Positions 62,632 through 64,000 of a stretch of 64,000 nucleotides of DNA are shown piece after piece. The position numbers and the translations under genes were made by a program. The stretch is from Microbulbifer sp. A4B17. Lineage in GTDB: Bacteria; Pseudomonadota; Gammaproteobacteria; Pseudomonadales; Cellvibrionaceae. Where the stretch lies: NCBI RefSeq assembly GCF_003076275.1, contig NZ_CP029064.1, forward strand, positions 2,366,501 through 2,430,500. The letters are read 5' to 3'. Every line of letters begins with the position of its first letter. The stretch's first letter is position 1. The notes below the pieces were generated by a model, which was not told where the DNA came from, did no database searches, and saw only the letters and a list, made by a program, of their open reading frames with translations.

Positions 62632-62934
62632 TTAGACTTTAGATGCGAGGATATCCGCAGTCATAATTTGTGGTTCTGATGCGAGCAGTTCATCAGCTTT
62701 GCCAAGCAATGCTGCTGCGATCTTGCCGTTAAGGTGCGCAGTCAAGCCGTCTTCATTGCCAAACGTGTCGAAAATAGCAAATCGCGTAGCGTTGATTTGT
62801 ACGGCATACCAGCTCAGGGTTCCTTGCTCTTCCACAGCGAGCGGTTGGGCTGAGGTGAGCAGCGTCTTTACCTCATCAGCCTTATCCGCTTTGGCGTCAA
62901 TCAGTGCCACGATGGCCAGTTTAGCTTCAGTCAT
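62632..62934 (-). CDS. ABM-domain putative quinol monooxygenase
   Basis: 100 residues, one antibiotic-biosynthesis-monooxygenase fold: AIVALIDAKADKADEVKTLL, then TLSWYAVQ and FAIFDTFGNEDGLTAHLNG, the usual YgiN-like pattern. Such small enzymes act on quinols or reactive electrophiles as dimers. First gene of a two-gene operon with the hydrolase. Confidence 0.85.
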   Translation of the reverse strand: MTEAKLAIVALIDAKADKADEVKTLLTSAQPLAVEEQGTLSWYAVQINATRFAIFDTFGNEDGLTAHLNGKIAAALLGKADELLASEPQIMTADILASKV

Positions 62935-63042
62935 TGTTTTCTCTCACGTTGTTTGGTGATGAGTATCCTAAGAGAAGCTTAGACTTGACTATCAGTGTCC
63001 AAAAAGACAATGATCAGACAAAATTCGCCACTTTGAGGATTT
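62935..63042. promoter_or_regulatory. Divergent promoter region
   Basis: 108 bases between the ABM operon (minus) and the AraC-type regulator (plus). A short region of this kind normally holds both promoters and the regulator's binding site. No clear -10/-35 pair could be fixed by eye. Confidence 0.5.
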
Positions 63043-64000
63043 ATGGCCCAGATAGTCATCTTGTCTATGTCAGGAGTTTTGTCGTCGGCCCTGGCTGGCG
63101 TTCAGGATATGTTTGCCCTGGGTGGCCTCCGCTTATCCGAAAGCCAGCACTCACTGGACCCTGCCTATCAACAATCCTGGTCCCCCGAAATCGTAGTCGC
63201 CAGTGCTGATGGCGCCGACATTATAGACGGGCAGGGCAGGCACTTTGCTGTAAGCCATGGGATATCACAGATATCCAGTTGCGAAGCCGTGATAGTCCCC
63301 GGATTTATGCCCAACCACTTTGGCGTGCCTCCTGAAAAGTTACTGGACCAATCGACCTGCGAATGGTTGCGAACCCAATATCGGCGTGGGGCGATCATCG
63401 CGGGTTCTTGTAGTGGCGTCTTGGCACTGGGTGAAGCGGGTCTGTTAAATGGACGACAATGCACAACTACCTGGTGGTTACACAATGAGTTGAAATCCCG
63501 CTTTAGCAATGCCTGCCCGCTATGGGCCAGTGGACTATTGGTAGATCAGAGAATTGTGACAGCGGGTGGCCCTTTATCTTGGGTAGATGTGACGCTACAA
63601 GTGATTAAGATGCTAGCTGGCGATGAAGTCGCAACCAAAGTTGCTGATCTCGCCGTTGTGGATTCCCACCCACGCTCGCAAACTTTGCATGTACCAAAAG
63701 GCTATCAGGTATCAAAAGAGCAGTTTCTGGTGGATGCAGAAAATGTGGTTCGCCAATATTTCGGTCAACAGTTAAGCAGTCAGTTACTGGCAAAAGAACT
63801 GTCGATATCCGAGCGAACATTACACCGACGGCTAAAACAGTTAACAGGCCAAGCACCCAAACAATTCATTGATAGCGTCCGTATGGAATACGCTCGCAGC
63901 CTTTTACTTAATTCGGCCAATAAAATTGCCAGTGTTGCGCACGAATTAGGCTATTCCGATGATGCGGTATTCCGACGTGTATTTAAATTGCATGTGGGGA
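63043..64000 (+). CDS. GlxA-like AraC-family regulator (DJ-1/PfpI plus AraC HTH), cut by window end
   Basis: Open from ATG 63043 to the window edge, 319 residues so far. The N-terminal half is a DJ-1/PfpI (GATase1-like) domain: IVILSMSGVLSSALAGVQDM, the nucleophile-elbow-like GSCSGVLAL and TAGGPLSW. The C-terminal part holds two AraC-type HTHs (LAKELSISERTLHRRLKQ, then IASVAHELGYSDDAVFRRVF). It is divergent from the ABM plus hydrolase operon and probably regulates it, perhaps in response to a reactive metabolite. A few residues are missing at the end. Confidence 0.85.
   Translation, partial: MAQIVILSMSGVLSSALAGVQDMFALGGLRLSESQHSLDPAYQQSWSPEIVVASADGADIIDGQGRHFAVSHGISQISSCEAVIVPGFMPNHFGVPPEKLLDQSTCEWLRTQYRRGAIIAGSCSGVLALGEAGLLNGRQCTTTWWLHNELKSRFSNACPLWASGLLVDQRIVTAGGPLSWVDVTLQVIKMLAGDEVATKVADLAVVDSHPRSQTLHVPKGYQVSKEQFLVDAENVVRQYFGQQLSSQLLAKELSISERTLHRRLKQLTGQAPKQFIDSVRMEYARSLLLNSANKIASVAHELGYSDDAVFRRVFKLHVG

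Overview
The window looks like part of a gammaproteobacterial chromosome. The TonB-like, lipoprotein, CsrA, RAYT, IS3 and IS481-type genes point that way, and a marine Cellvibrionales-like host is a guess only. Two thirds of it (about 1-44 kb) is an accessory island of polymorphic-toxin genes. The last third (44-64 kb) is more ordinary chromosome with several decayed genes.

Region 1 (1-17.5 kb), array A. A run of displaced Rhs C-terminal fragments and toxin tips reads left to right, each followed by a small, usually membrane-bound, putative immunity gene. Four pieces keep a near-identical Rhs core (called core A here) and then diverge. Others consist only of a toxin tip, or only of the last codons of a tip, plus the immunity gene. 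The full-length gene that core A came from is not in the window and should lie to the left. The modules are separated by a recurring hairpin terminator, by broken tails of an antisense XRE-type regulator, and by the 3' ends of a RAYT-like transposase (subfamily A). A duplicated 1.2 kb block carries two copies of a 56-residue CsrA gene that encode the same protein.

Region 2 (17.5-44.1 kb), array B. A MITE precedes a complete giant secreted toxin gene of about 3,190 residues: signal peptide, about 12 Fn3-like repeats, SpvB domain, FG-GAP repeats, TcdB-middle-like region, YD repeats, Rhs core and a variable tip. Its immunity gene follows. Downstream lie two copies of its C-terminal third with new tips (one papain/NlpC-like, one ADP-ribosyltransferase-like), three tip-only modules, a lipoprotein plus S9 peptidase pair, broken RAYT transposases (subfamily B), an IS481-type remnant, a free-standing YopT-like cysteine protease and a decayed third Rhs fragment.

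The variable tips start at two short recurring motifs. GCACAAAAG (read as AQK) occurs seven times in array A or its relatives, plus one GTACAAAAG and one GCACATAAG variant. GGGCAGAGT (read as GQS) occurs at six places in array B. Both sit at the exact points where otherwise identical copies diverge, or where orphan tips begin. The simplest reading is a toxin-tip swapping system in which the arrays store alternative tip and immunity pairs, with RAYT ends marking the left edges of cassettes.

Region 3 (44.2-64 kb): TauE/SafE permease, condensation-like acyltransferase, EamA transporter, TonB-domain lipoprotein, large Gly/Ser-linker lipoprotein, LysR pseudogene, alpha/beta hydrolase, SMP-30-like lactonase, DUF1993 protein, Tat-exported PhoD phosphatase, aldehyde dehydrogenase, S-formylglutathione hydrolase pseudogene with three in-frame stops, LysR remnant, hydrolase plus ABM monooxygenase operon, and a divergent GlxA-like AraC regulator cut by the window end. 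No tRNA, rRNA or CRISPR array was seen.
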